Below are positions 49,137 through 62,128 of a stretch of DNA of 64,000 nucleotides, in pieces; the stretch's first letter is position 1, and every line of letters begins with the position of its first letter. The notes under the pieces were generated by a model. That model saw only the letters and a program-made list of their open reading frames with translations, made no database searches and was not told where the DNA came from. The DNA is from Poa pratensis (taxonomy: Eukaryota > Streptophyta > Magnoliopsida > Poales > Poaceae), in the NCBI GenBank assembly GCA_947311845.1, contig CAMZMU010000063.1:56416691-56480690 (forward strand). Direction: 5' to 3'. Made by a program: the position numbers and the translations under genes.

Positions 49137-49619
49137 GGTTTTTCTGTATAGGGGACAGCCCCCGAGTGTAAATTTGTCACTTGTACTTAATACATATTTG
49201 TTCACTTGTATGTATGCAGCCCCCGAGTGCTCGAGTGAGGCTGTGAATTTTTGCGATGTTTGAAGCTTCAACTCATGTTATTGAGCAACTTTTTGGTTTA
49301 TGTATGATTTTTTACGACCCAGCCCCCGAGTATTCAAGTACGGCTGGGTATTATGTTTGAAGGAGCGAGAGCTCACGTTTTGAAGCAGCGCAGCCCCCGA
49401 GTCCTCGTGTGAGGCTAAGGTTGTGCGAGTAGTTTGTGCGAGTAGTAACAGGGAGAAATATGAGGAATCATTGACTATATTCCATTTAATGAATGTAAGG
49501 CTGCAGGCCGCCTCATTAAAAACCTTCCAGTCCCCTAGGTACCCTGGTAAGGAAAAGAGCGCGTCTGAAACCTGTAGCCATCCGACATATGCGCCTATTA
49601 CATTATGCGACTGAACAAT

Positions 49620-51497
49620 CTAAGCATAGAAACGGCGCAGCTGCGCAATGTTCCAAGGATTGTGCGAGAGTTCGCCTGTCTTTGCGTGCTTCAGTCTGTA
49701 TGCTCCACCGCCAATGACCTCGGTGATGATGAAGGGTCCTTTCCATGGAGAAGCAAGTTTATGCACCTTCTCTGCTTCAGTCAAAGTACCAAGTCGCCAA
49801 CCTCTAAGGATCTGGTACGCAGTCGACGGCTGTGATAGTTGCGGAGGTCTTGCTGGTAGACAGCTGTGCGTGCTAGCGCCGTGTTGCGTGCTTCTTCGAG
49901 CAAGTCGACTGCATCCTCGAGTGCTTCATCTGCGTCGTCTTCGTTGTATGCTTCGACTCTTGGTGCGTTGAACCTTACGTCTGATGGCAGGATTGCCTCT
50001 GCTCCATAGACCATGAAGAATGGGGTAAATTGTGTTGATGCGTTGGGTGTTGTGCGTAGGCTCCATAGCACAGATGGAGTTCTTCGACCCAAGCACCCGC
50101 GGCCCTTTTGAGTGGCACCAGGAGGCGTTTCTTGATTCCGCTCGTCACAAGTCCATTGGCCTTTTCGACTTGGCCATTGGATTGAGTGTGTGCCACAGAT
50201 GCATAATTGAGCGTGATATCTTGCTCTTTGCAGAAGGATCGGAATTCCTCAGCCGTGAAATTTGTACCGTTATCAGTGATGATCGTACTTGGCACACCAA
50301 AGCGGTATATGATGGATTTTATGAAATTGACTGCTGTAGTGGCAGTCGAACTTGTGATAGGGACTGCTTCAATCCACTTGATGAACTTGTCGACCGCCAC
50401 CAGAAGGTGAGTATGCCCTCCATGGGAGGATTTTTTGAGTGGCCCGGCCATATCGACCCCCATTGGGCGAAGGGTCAGGCCAATGGTATTGTCTTCAACG
50501 CCGATGCGGGTGCGTGCGGCCTTGTGCCGAATTTTTGACATCCGATACACCTTTTGACTATGTCCTCCGCGTCTTTGAGTGTTGTGGGCCAGTAGAAGCC
50601 TGCGCGAAAGGCTTTGGCTACGAGTGATCGACTGCTGGCGTGATGCCCGCAAGTACCTGTATGAATATCACGAAGATGGCTTGGCCATCTTCAAATGCTA
50701 TGCAACATTGGAACATACCTGATATGCTGCGTTTGTACAGCTCACCGTTGATGACAGTGTATGCTTTAGATCTTCGAGTGACACTTCTTGACTCTGTTAT
50801 GTCTTCAGGTACCTCGCCCGCGGAGTATGATGTGAGGAAAGGTTGAGTCCAAGTTGGCTCAATGAGGAGTACCTCGACTGGCGGGTCCTCTGTGCTAGGT
50901 GTTTTTGCTCTTGGCTGTGCGGCTGATGTAGGAGAATGCTCGCTTTTTCTTGATGGACCTGTGCTCGATGCGCTCGAAGAAGACACCAGGTGGAACTGGT
51001 GCTTTGGTCGCTCCAATGTTGGCTAGCTTATCTGCTTCTTCATTGTCTCACGCCCTATGTGCGCAATTCGCAGCCTTCGAAGCTGCCCTCCATGAGGTTG
51101 TACAGGTCACGGTAGGCGATCATATATCTACGATTGCATCGCAGGCCTTCATTGTTTGCTGCACCACAAGATTCGAGTCACCGTAGATCATCAGTCGAGT
51201 GCACCCGAGTGCTTTGGCCATCCTCATGCCATGGATCAGGGCCTCATACTCTGCTTCGTTATTGGATGGGAACTCGAATCCCATTTGTAGGATATAGCGG
51301 AGCTTGTCGCCTTTGGTGATATAGGATGACGCCTGCGCCTGCGCCCTCGTTCTTCTTTGAGCCGTCAAAGTACATAGTCCATGAGTTGGACACATCTGGC
51401 GCTCCTGGCAGCTGAGCTTCGATCCACTCGGTGTGGAAGTCAGGTAGGACTGTGCTTGATGGCCTTCGGGTAATCATACTTGATGTCTCGTGGTGCT
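49620..51497 (-). pseudogene. Element A Gypsy pol: RNase H and integrase
   Basis: Reading on the minus strand from the break at 51497 (LAPRDIKY) come RNase H (YFDGSKKNEGAGAG, NEAEYEALIHGM, GDSNLVVQQ), then the HHCC zinc finger of integrase near 50,660-50,560 in a shifted frame. The integrase core has D-D-E residues in LLVAVDKFIKWIEA, IITDNGTNF and SNGQVEKANG. The C-terminal part (PFFMVYGAEAILPSDV) ends ...NIAQLRRFYA with stop at 49620-49622. Several frameshifts are present. Its reverse transcriptase, protease and gag are cut off by element B. Confidence 0.88.
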
Positions 51498-51500
51498 AGC

Positions 51501-52012
51501 TGTCGGGGAATACTTTCTGGATTAACCCGCGGCCCAGTGCGACTTAACTTACTCGCACGGACGAAGGCCCACTTGGGAGCAAGCCCAATATTGAACCGCC
51601 ATAAGGAGAAAGATCTAGAAGACATATCCCGGAGAACGTGAAGACCAAGTAGTCTCCGAGTAGCCTCTGTGGATGTATTCCTTATGGGGAAGTTTCCTTT
51701 TGTAACCTAGCGAGCCTCTGTGTATATAAAGGACTCGCAGGACTTAGAGCGGGTCAAGCTATCAAGCCCCAAACCCTAGCTCATACGGCGAGTACCAGAT
51801 CGGATCGCCTCCATTGTAACACCTCGATTATCATATCAATACCAATCTAGGGTAGGCAGGAAGTAGGTCTTTTACCTCACATTGAGGGGGCCGAACCTGG
51901 GTAAATCTGTGTTGATCTTTGTTCCTGCGATCCCAAGCTCGGAGATGCTTGACTCGCGTAATCCCACACCTACGAAGTCATCTATGACACCTGACGTGAC
52001 AAACCCACGACA
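51501..52012 (+). repeat. 5' LTR of Gypsy element B
   Basis: The 512-bp unit begins TGTCGGGGAATAC and ends CCCACGACA. TATATAAA is at 51723-51730. A primer-binding-like TTGGCGCCCACCGTGGG follows directly at 52014. CTAGC (51496-51500) is the expected left target copy in the A pol gene. Confidence 0.87.
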
Positions 52013-52066
52013 GTTGGCGCCCACCGTGGGCCTGCGGTCAAGAGCGTCACGTTCCGCGCAGGATCC

Positions 52067-54004
52067 ATGAAGGGAGCTGAAGATCTTGTTGTTGGCCGTA
52101 TCAACACGGTCAATGGCACACCCCTCATCGACGATTCAAGCTGGGGGCCGAAAGCAGATTACTTGGAGACCGGCCACGTCATCCCCTTTGGATCCATCAA
52201 CGTCTTCGTCGGCTTCATTGGCGGCGAGTCAGAGGATCCATCGCAGCATGGCGACTCAGAAGAAGGAGTCGCGGTAACGGTGGACCAAGAAGAAGGATCT
52301 ATCAACCACGAGTCGCTGCCTCTCGAAGACGAAGAAGGCCAATCCATTGAGTATGTCCTTGAGGAAAGGCTATGTGGAGGCCCTGTGGACAGTGGCTCGC
52401 CCTCTGTAGAAAATCGGCACGTGGAAGGGGTCTACAGGACCACAGAAGCAGACGAAGGGCTGGGCATGCCACCAGGCAGCTTAGCCCCCACACCGCCGGA
52501 AGCAGCAGAACAGGCCGCGCTAGACGCATCAGGAGTCGCGGCATCCGCTGCGCCGGAAGCAGCAGACCAGGCCGCGCTAGACGCATCAGGAGTCGCGGCC
52601 TCAGGAGTCGCAAACAGAGAGACTCCACCCGGAGTCGCGCCTGCGAATCAGGGTCAAGGGTAACCCCCAGCGCAGCGGTCACGCCGCCACAGGGAAGCGT
52701 GTTGTTTACACCAATATCTGCGGTTAACGTGGCTGCTAGGTGACAGAGTTGGAGGCTACCAGATCGGGCTATATGATGAAGTCCAGAGAATCGCAGATGA
52801 GAGAGCCCAGGCTGGCGCGCGAGGAACAGCGCCTCCAACAGGAGCAACTGCGACTCATCGAGGAAAGTAATTCTCTGCAAGGAATACAGCCACCTTGCCA
52901 CATAGACGCCACGCGAGTCGCCTGCAGCCAGGAACAGTAAACCCTATGGAGCTGTTCCAATCACCTACCACTGAACCAGCAATTGCGGTCCCGTCAGCCG
53001 CCACCAACACGATCCCATCAGCGCCACCAACACGGCGCACCCGGTCGCATGGTCAGGGGTCGCACAACCTTCAGTCGCGGTACCCGCACGCATGGCACCA
53101 TCTGCCATGGTTATGCGGTCCGCGGCCCCGTTAGCTGCGCCCGCGGTTCAAGCAATCGCTGTACCATCAATCGTACCACGGTTTCCAATCTTTCGCAGCA
53201 CCAAGAGTAGCAGAGATACCTGGGTCAAGGCCATGGTACTGGCTAACAACAGGGCCATCATGCCTCCACCATTGACGCAGCCAACCTTTGTTCAGCAGTC
53301 GCCCACAGCAACCTCAAAGGTTCCACACGCCACAAGGGCATTATGTTAGCCCGGTGGAGAATCTTTTCCGCAGCCACAAACATCTGGCCAGATTAGCGCC
53401 AGCAGGAAACACGCCAATGGACAGAGAGGCACGGCGCGCCATTGAGATGTTTGAGCACAGCAGTGATACACAGGCGAATATGTCAGAACACGCAGACGGC
53501 TGCACTCCACCCCTTACAATAGCATAGCAACGGCGGAGAGAAGCATCCACGCGGAGTCGCCACAACGTTGCGACCTCAAGCTCGGCTAGGCGACAAAGGA
53601 AGATCAACCTGCGGCTCAAAATCAACCTCAGCAAGTTCAACCCTAGAGATTGTGCAGCCGCGCGCGGCGGCCAATCCAATAGGAAGGCCCAGCTTCGTCC
53701 AACCTAATCGCGCGACTCAAAGGCCCAGTCTGTTTCAGCGAAAGAATCAGGTCTGAACCGTTTCCTGCAGATTCAAAGGACCTCACAAGGTCGTCAACTA
53801 CAACGCCAGCATGGACCCCGTTACTTGGCTCAACAATTACGAGATGGGCATGAGTATCCTAAATGCATCCGAAGAGATTTGCGCACGTTACCTAAACATG
53901 ATGTTAGAAGGCGCAGCCCACATATGGCTACAAAATTTGCCACCAAATTCAATAAACTCTTGGGATGAGATGAAGGAAGCTTTTATCAAGAATTCCAAGG
54001 AACA
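52067..54004 (+). pseudogene. Element B gag, interrupted by element C
   Basis: The first frame (52067-52663) begins MKGAEDLVVGRINTVNGTPL. It contains a 57-bp tandem duplication (52496 and 52553) that doubles PEAAEQAALDASGVAAS. Later parts are scattered over frames. The Retrotrans_gag core appears at 53,760-53,995 (MDPVTWLNNYEMGMSILNA, MLEGAAHIWLQNLPPNSINS) and is cut off after EAFIKNSKE by the LTR of element C. GAACA (54000-54004) is the likely left target copy. The protein is not intact. Confidence 0.8.
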
Positions 54005-55153
54005 TGTCGGGGGAGTATCCCCGGGTAGGGTCAAGGCTTGGCATAAGGTGGTGTTCGAAGTTGTGCCGAGGTACGGAAAGGGCCGACCTGTTTGGGCCTG
54101 GGAAGTCCGAGCTTCATCTTGACCTGGAGAGTACAGGCCGACCTATTTTGGCCCAGAGGGGTCCGAGGTATACTGTTGGCCAGGGCCGAGGTTCACTGTC
54201 CGAGCTATGTTCAGCCGACCTAACTACCTCAGTGCAGTGGTTTGTGTTGTGAGTGCAGGAGAAGCTGTGGGAGGAAGTAAGATCCGACCTGGTAAAGATA
54301 TTAAGCGCAAGACCCGAGGTACGGAGCCCGTCACATCCGTGCCGAGCTAACCGAGGTGATGGGCTGTAGGTCGGGCAGGAGTCAATGCTCCTGTCACTTC
54401 CAGCCGGGTACAGAGCGCCTGACACGGGAGCGTCTGTCAAGGAGCATGGCAGAGGCGTGCTCCGGGTTCGGCGGGCCTGCACGTCTCTGACGCTGACTAC
54501 GCGAGGTCTGGGAAAAGGCTACGAGGTAGCTCTGCCAGGCCACGTCCTGTCTCGGTCAGAGGGGACATGCTAGTTCTGCCGTTAGGCTACAGGAGATGGG
54601 CAAGCCACGTCTTGTCCCTGACCGAGGTACGGTGGTACGGTGGTGACCGTTGCAGAGGCATGGCAACAGTGTTCTGCGAGGGGCACAATGGTAACCCGGC
54701 TGGCCTATATAGTGGGCTTCACCCCCTCCTGCTGAGAGGACGGATCGATCAACAAGGAAGAAAAGAGATAGAGAGAAAGAGAAGGAACTCGGAAACCCCG
54801 GAAACACCTCGGATCAGCTCGGAGTGCCTTCTTCCTCCCGTTAGCTCCATCTTTTACCTCAAGTTCTCACCATTGTATCATCATACAGCTCGAGGAGCAG
54901 CTTGTACTTGTCACTCTGAGCTATACACTGACTAGGATAGTGCTGCAGTAGGGGTGTTACCTCCAAGAGGGCCCCGAAGCAGGGTACATCGTGGTGTGCT
55001 TTGTGTTCTTGCTTTCTTGGTTCTTCGTTCGTGTTCTTGCGTGTTCTTGCGTGTGCACTTCTTGAGTGCATAAACCCTCCCCGGATTCCCCCAACGACCA
55101 TTCGGCCCCATCTTAGCCATACCTATGGCATCTGCCGTGATCCCACCACGACA
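54005..55153 (+). repeat. 5' LTR of Gypsy element C
   Basis: The 1,149-bp unit starts TGTCGGGGGAGTATCC and ends CCACCACGACA. TATATA lies at 54706-54711. Words such as GCCGAGGTA and GGCCGACCT recur in the first half. The primer-binding-like TTGGCGCCCACCGTGGGG follows at 55155, the same as in B. The 3' LTR is beyond the window. Confidence 0.85.
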
Positions 55154-55154
55154 G

Positions 55155-57388
55155 TTGGCGCCCACCGTGGGGCAGATTGAGGCGTTGGAGGGAGTTTTCA
55201 TCCGGACGGGCTCAGGCGAGCGTGTTCTTTCCGGGCTTGTCGCCAAGATCGGAGAGTTCACCTTCATCAGCGACAACGCGGGGTGTTTCGCCGGCAAGCC
55301 TTCCCCGAGCACGGCTTCACCATGATGCTCGGCAGCTTCGTCACGTACGTTGCTGTCGAGGTTGTTCGCGGGTACCCGGAGCAGGTGCTCGTGGACGACG
55401 AAACTCCTCTCCTCGCGGCTTTAGGTCGGCGTATCACTCGCCCCGAGAGCTGCGTAGAGGTGATGATGACAGGCCGGTTGACGCCGTGGCAAAGTAGATG
55501 CCAGCCAGTCCAAGGCAGCCGAGGTTGCTAAGGTGAGATCTGCAAAGCCCAGGCTAGAGAAGGACTTGCCTGGCACCCCAGAGCTGCGGGCCGAGGTGCG
55601 ACCCTGGTAGAGATAGTGGATACACTGGCAGACCCAGTAAATCCAGGAGTGGACATAGTAGTGACTGTGGCCGACCTAGAGGCAAAGCGTGTCCTGTTGC
55701 AGAAGGAGGCTGTAGCAATGATAACAGCTAGAGATGAGTTCAATAGAGATCTGCGCGAGTACAATGCAGCGAATGGCTTCACCCCGGTAGCGGTTGATAC
55801 ACATAGGGGAGCCGAGGTGCGGCAGAGAGGCAAGGGGCTCAACGATGAGATAAACAGGGAGGCTCGACCTACCACCTCGGCTAGGAGTGGGAGTCGCGTG
55901 TCAACTGGAAGGCCGGTGTATAGTTCCCCTGCTAAGAACCTCAGAGCTGCCGAGGCAGGCAGGGCCGAGCTATCCGGATTATCTGGAGATGCATGGCGTG
56001 CGCAGCAGAAGCGAGTCAATGAGTTAGTATATGTGGCTAACCAGCAGAATGAGGCTCTCCGCAGAGCATATGCCGGGGCTGGTGATTCAGAGATGGTTTA
56101 TTCAGCTAGGCCAGTCAGTCAGGTGTCCAAGGGGCAAGCCTCGTCTCCACTCGTCGGAGGAGCCGATCGAGCCCGGAGTGTCACCTCGGGTCAGAACCAG
56201 CAGCTGCAGATGTATGATCCAGTCCTAGCAGCAAAGCAGAAGGTGGGCCAGGGCAATGCTAGCCGAGCTAAGGGAAACCCCGGCCCAGGCAATGCGAGCC
56301 GAGCTAAGGGTAACTCCGGTCAGGGAAATCAGAACGGCGGTCAAGCAGCATCGGCTGGCCGAGGTAAACCACCTCCGCCCCCGAGGTATCAGCAACAACC
56401 TCGGCAGCAGGGGCAATATCAGCGAGAGCCGGAGTATGTTCAGCAACCTCAGAACGTCGGTCAAGGCGATGACCGATATGATGATGGAGACTCGGCCATG
56501 GCACGAGCTGGATACCACAGAGTGGATGGGGCGTTGGGACCTCGGATAGGAGGTCGGATGTTAGCTCCAGGCGATGTCCGTAACAAGCTGGATAGAATCT
56601 ACTTGTCTGAGCAACTGGAGGAGGAAGGCCCTCCTGGTCCGGCGTGTTTTGGACCTCGGATCATGAAGGAGCCACCACCACCAGTATCTCAGTTCCAGTT
56701 AGGTCGGAACACCAAGCCATACAATGGGAGCACCAAGCCACAAGATTGGCTGACAGATTATGTATCCTCGGTGCACATTGCGGGGGGCAATCGCCGATGG
56801 GCGGTCCGGTATCTCCCGCACATGTTGGAAGGTCCAGCTCGGATCTGGCTGAATAATTTGCCGGAGTATAGTATCAACTCCTGGATAGACTTGGAGCTGG
56901 CGTTTAACAGCAACTTTGCTAGTACATACAAGAGGCCAAACCGACCTCAGCTCCTGGCGGCATGTAAGCAAGATGATCATGAAACTGACCGAGAATTCTT
57001 AACTCGGTGGAGCAATGTTCGGAATTCCTGTGAAGGAGTGGTAGAGGCACAGGCCATTTCCTGGTTTGCAGATGGTTGTCGACATGGCAGCATGCTGTGG
57101 CAGAGGCTCCAGAGAGATATGCCGAGATCCCTAGCAGAAACAATCCGGGTTGCAGATTCTTATGCCCTGGGTGATCCGATGCAGCCAGCAGCAGAGGCAG
57201 GAGCACGTAACAGAAGGAGGGAGCCAATAAACAACCGGCTCGGACCAAGGTGTAATGACCGTCAGGAGTTCGGACAGAAGAGGAGGGAGCCGGACTATCC
57301 ATACCCCCAACCAAGTTGCAGCGGTGAACCCGGATCAGCCCGGAGCTGGAGGTGTCCAGAGGCCAAAAATCAATGGTCCGGCATTTAG
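55155..57388 (+). pseudogene. Element C gag
   Basis: A short N-terminal part after the LTR (VGQIEALEGVFIRTGSG) changes frame near 55,290 and stops near 55,530. The main frame, 55616-57388, has a Gln/Gly/Pro-rich middle, then Retrotrans_gag: YLPHMLEGPARIWLNNLPEY, LELAFNSNFASTYKRP, DREFLTRWSNVRNSCEG. The downstream part switches to the +1 frame near 57,317, where the protease ORF overlaps. Whether this is decay or programmed shifting cannot be told from one copy. Confidence 0.82.
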
Positions 57389-58454
57389 TCCGAACCCGGA
57401 GCCACCCATGACCTATGAATCAATGATAGATGGTCCGTGCTGTTACCATACGACTGACCCGCGCAAGCCAGCCAACCATTCAACCCGGCAGTGCAGCTGG
57501 AACCGCAGAATCAGAGAAGAGGGGGCAAGGGCCGGAGGAATCAGAACAGGACCACCACCTCAGAGATTTCAGCCGAGGTCCCACCCTAATCTGTCCGGAG
57601 CAAATGTTACCCCGATAACCACTGCACCTCTTCCGAGGCCTGCAGCAGCAAGACCCGTGAATGTTGTGAATGTCCGAGGTAATAACAACAACAATGGTGC
57701 CGGACCAAGTCAGCAGTATGAATACCCCGGAAATGACTATAGAGAGGTTCATGCGAGCTATGTGGTCTTTGTGACCGAGCCAACTGACAAGAAGAGCGTG
57801 CAGAGGCGTGCCATGGAGGTGAATGCAGTAATGCCGGTGGTGCCGACCTATATGAACTGGTCTGAGCAGGAGATCACTTGGAGCAGAAAGGACACACCTC
57901 GGATCATGCCGAGCCCTGGAAAGTATGCCCTGGTGGTAGATCCAACGTTGTGTGGGCCTACCAACAATGTGAGGTTCACCCGAGTTCTGGTGGACAATGG
58001 CAGTGCCATCAACATCATGTACCGAGACACAATGGTGAAATTGGGCATCTCGCCTAATCAGTTGATGCCAAGCAGTTGTACTTTTCATGGGATTGTGCCC
58101 GGCGTTTCCTGTGCACCCATGGGCAAGATATGGGTGGATGTAGCATTTGGAACCAAGGAAAATTGCCGAGTTGAGAGTATCGAGTTCGAGGTGGTGGACT
58201 TGGAGAGTGCATACCATGCACTGCTTGGAAGGCCGGCTTTGGCCAAGTTCATGATTTCCACCCATGTTGCATACCTGAAGATGAAAATGCCAGGGCCTAA
58301 TGGATCATATCCATCTCGGGTGACTACAAGCGAGCAATTCAGTGTGCCTCGGCGGGATCTAATAGCCGAGTCTTTGGTGATCGCAGCCGAGAAGAAGAAG
58401 CTGCATCAAGTGGTGGCAATGGCGCAGTCAACACAGCTCGGCTGTCCGGACTGA
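57255..58454 (+). pseudogene. Element C aspartic protease region
   Basis: The frame includes a zinc-binding-like block (CCYHTTDPRKPANHSTRQC), an asparagine run, and the retropepsin site LVDNGSAINIMY with YHALLGRPALAKFM downstream. It ends TGA at 58452-58454, overlapping an ATG (58454) of the pol frame as TGATG. The frame is open for 400 codons. Confidence 0.82.
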
Positions 58455-61400
58455 TGAGCCCGGACTCAACTGCGGCGTTCGAGGTACCCAAGGAGACCAA
58501 GAAGATCCCCATTGACCCGGAGCACCCAGAGCATGTGGCCATCATTGGGACCGGGCTAGGCGAGAAATAGGAAGGCGAGCTCTGTCACTTCCTCCGTGAG
58601 AATCGGGATATCTTTGCATGGTCGGCTAAGGACCTGCCAGGTGTTCCGAGGGAGTTGGCAGAGCACTCTTTATTTGTTAGGCCAGAGGTGAAACCGGTGA
58701 GGCAACCGACCCGTCGTCTCTCAGACGACCGGAGACAAGTGGTGCTGGACGAGCTGGCTAAGTTGCTTGCAGCCGGGTTCATAATGGAGGTACTGCATCC
58801 GGACTGGATATCCAATCCGGTCTTGGTGGAAAAGAAGAAAGACGAGCCAGCCGTGGTCAAGGTGTGGCGCATGTGCATTGACTTCACTAACCTCAACAAG
58901 GCGTGCCCAAAAGATCCGTTTCCATTACCTCGGATTGATCAAGTGATCGATTCCACTGCTGGTTGTGAACTGTTATCTTTTATCGATGCGTACTCTGGTT
59001 TTCACCAGATACCACTGAACCCAAAGGATCAAATAAAGACTGCTTTTATTACCCCGTATGGGGCGTATTGCTATCGTGTCATGTGTTTTGGTCTGAGAAA
59101 TGCCGGGGCAACTTATCAGAGGTGTATGCAGAAATGCCTGCACTCTCAGATGGGCAAAAATGTGCAAGTGTATGTCGACGATGATTGTCATCAAAACTAA
59201 GGAAAAAACTCTCCTCGAGGATCTCGAGGAGACATTTGTGAATTTGAGAAAGTATCGGTTGAAGCTTAACCCGGACAAGTGCACCTTTGGTGTCCCGGCT
59301 GGAAAGTTGCTCGGATTCCTGGTGTCTAGCCGAGGTATCGAGGTAACCCGGCCAAAATCCGAGCTATTGAGAGCATGAAGTTACCGAAGTGTTTGAAAGA
59401 TGTGCAGAAGTTCACAGGGTGCCTAGCCTCGTTGAGCCGATTTGTAGCTCGGCTAGGAGAAAAAGCCTTACCTTTGTACCAGCTCATGAAGAAAAGTACC
59501 GGGTTTACATGGACCCCGCAGGCCGACGTGGCGTTTGGTGAGCTGAAAAAGATGTTGTCCACTGCCCCGGTGTTAGCGTCACCATTGCACAATGAGCCGA
59601 TGTTACTTTACATTGCGGCCACAAACCGAGTTGTAAGTGTGGCAGTGGTGGTGGAGCGCGAAGAAGGTGGCAGGTCGGTGCAGAGACCGGTGTATTACTT
59701 GAGCGAGGTGATCTCTACCTCGAAGCAGAACTATCCTCACTACCAGAAGATGACGTATGGTGTTTACCTGGCGGTCAAGAAGTTGAAGCATTATTTCCAG
59801 GAGCATCCCATGACGGTGGTGTGCGAAGCTCCAATCTCGGAGATCATCGGGTGCAAAGATGCAACTGGCCGAGTTGCCAAATGGGCGATTGAGGTGTCTC
59901 CATATGCACCACATTATGAGAGAAGAGACGCAATTAAATCCCAGGCGTTGCCGGACTTCTTTTGTGATTGGGCCGAGATGCAGTATGAGCCACCCAGGCC
60001 GGACTATAATTATTGGAAAATGCATTTTGATGGGTCCAAAACAAAGATCGGGCTGGGGGCTGGAATAGTCCTCACCTCGCCAAAGCAAGATCAGCTGAAG
60101 TACGTGCTGCAGATTCATTTCTCAGCATCAAACAATGTGGCGGAGTATGAGGCCTTAATCCATGGCCTCAAGGTGGCAAAGGAGATCGGTATCCGGCGTG
60201 TAGAGTGCTTCGGCGATTCCGACCTGGTGGTGCAACAATCTTCTGGAACTTGGGATGCTCTGGATGCCAACATGGCGTTATATCGGTTCCATGTGCAAAA
60301 GATATCCGGGTTCTTTGAAGGGTGTGAGTACAGGCATATACCTCGGGCAGAAAATGATGCTGCCGACGTGTTGTCAAAGCTCGGTTCAAAAGAGGCAGTA
60401 CCACCAGGGGTAGCCCTGAATCACTTGAGAACTCCTTCAATCAAACCTTCTCCTGAATCCGAATCTATTTTCATCCCGGCGGAGCAAGAGCCCGGACCTG
60501 TTCCAATGGAGGTAGACGTCGGATGCGTTTGGTCGGACCCGGGGACTGCGTGGCAGAGCTCGGGGACTGCACACCAAACCTCGGGGACTGCTCATCCAGA
60601 CTCGGGGACTGGTCGCAGGATGGTGGAGGAAATAATGGAGGAGATTATGGTGGCCGAGCCAATGGAGGTGGATGAGGAACTTTTTCCTTTGCACCCGGTG
60701 CCGGAGTGGGCGGAGCAAATTATGAAGTTCATAACGGAGGGAAGCACGCCAAGTGACACAACCGAGGCTAGGAGGATTCAAAGGAGGGCCAAGGCGTACA
60801 CCATCATCAACAAGGAGCTCTATAAAAGAAGCGTAACCGAGGTGTTGCAACGGTGTGTTGAGCCAGCTGAAGGCAAGGAGATGCTTTTGGAGATCCACCA
60901 AGGAGAATGTGGTCATCATTGCAGCACAAGAGCTCTGGTGGCCAAGGTGTTTAGGCATGGGTTCTATTGGCCCACTGCTCTTGCTGATGCAGAGGCCATA
61001 GTCCGGAGATGTGAAGGATGCCAAAGGTTTGCCAAGCAAACGCATATGCCAGCTCGGCGCTCAAAACAATTCCTATCACTTGGCCGTTTGCGGTATGGTG
61101 TTTGGATATGGTGGAGAGTTCAAACCAGCCCGAGGTAACATGACACACATATTGGTGATGGTGGACAAGTTCACCAAGTGGATCGAGGTGAAACCAATCC
61201 GGAAGTTGGATGGTCATTCAGCAGTGACTTTCTTGAAGGAGATTATTCTGCGATATGGCTACCCCCATAGCATTATCTCGGACAACGGCACTAACTTTGC
61301 TGTTGGAGAGTTCGCTCGGTTTTGCATGAACAAGGGAATCCGGCTGGACATAGCCTCGGTGGCACACCCGGAGTCTAATGGACAAGTGGAAAGATCAAAT

Positions 61401-62128
61401 GCTCTAGTGTTGGCCGGCATCAAGGCTCGGCTCATTGAACCACTGCTGAAAACGCCGGGGTGTTGGATAGATGAGATACCAGCAGTACTGTGGGGTCTAA
61501 GGACCACGCCAAATCGATCACTGGCTATACGCCATTTTTTATGGTCTATGGGGCAGAAGCTATGCTACCCACTGACATCGAATATGATGCGCCCAGAGTG
61601 GCAATGTACACTGAAGCCGAGGCAAAAGAGGCTCGGGAGGATGCAGTAGATCTGCTTGAGGAAGCGAGAGAATTGGCCTCATCTCGGTCAGCAATTTACC
61701 AGCAAGGTCTCCGACGTTATCATAGCCGGAGTATCAACCCTCGTGTGTTTCACGAGGGAGATTTGGTGCTGAGGTTGGTGCAGCGCAAGAAAGGCCGGCA
61801 CAAGTTGTCACCTCCATGGGAGGGACCGTTCGTTGTGAGCCGAGCTCTGCTCAATGATTCCTACTATCTTATAGATGCAGGAACCAAGGGAAGATGGGCT
61901 GGACAACCCCGGGTCAGAGGTCAGGCGACCATGGAACGTAGCTCTACTCCGACCTTTCTACTCATGAAAGGCGCAATGTATGTACCTCGGTTAATCCTTA
62001 ATAAAAATGTCGGCACTCCGAGGTTAAAGCTCGGGGACTGCCTCGCTCTTGTGCTTATGTTTTATCTCTGTTTGTCAGTTTCGTTCATATGCCGAACTAT
62101 TTTGAACCTCGTCTCAAACTTCAAGTAA
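58454..62128 (+). pseudogene. Element C Gypsy pol (RT, RNase H, integrase), frameshifted
   Basis: Pol starts in the frame of ATG 58454. It meets an in-frame TAG at 58568-58570 (GEK/EGELCHFL) and resumes through reverse transcriptase (MCIDFTNLNKACPKDPFPL, FGLRNAGATYQR, YVDD). One base is lost just after YVDD near 59,183, and the frame changes again near 59,345. RNase H (MHFDGSKTKIGLGAG, AEYEALIHGL, GDSDLVVQQ) and the integrase zinc finger (HQGECGHHC ... CEGCQRF) lie in 59375-61138. The core (VMVDKFTKWIEV, IISDNGTNF, ESNGQVERSN) is in a third frame to about 61,520, and the C-terminal part runs 61,520-62,128. The RNase H-integrase linker holds four SGT repeats encoded by CTCGGGGACTG. Not functional as it stands. 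Confidence 0.88.

Noticed and set aside
53996..55160. A separate gene in the LTR of element C
   Set aside because: Short frames such as 54567-54935 lie wholly within the TG...CA unit next to a primer-binding site and have no domain.
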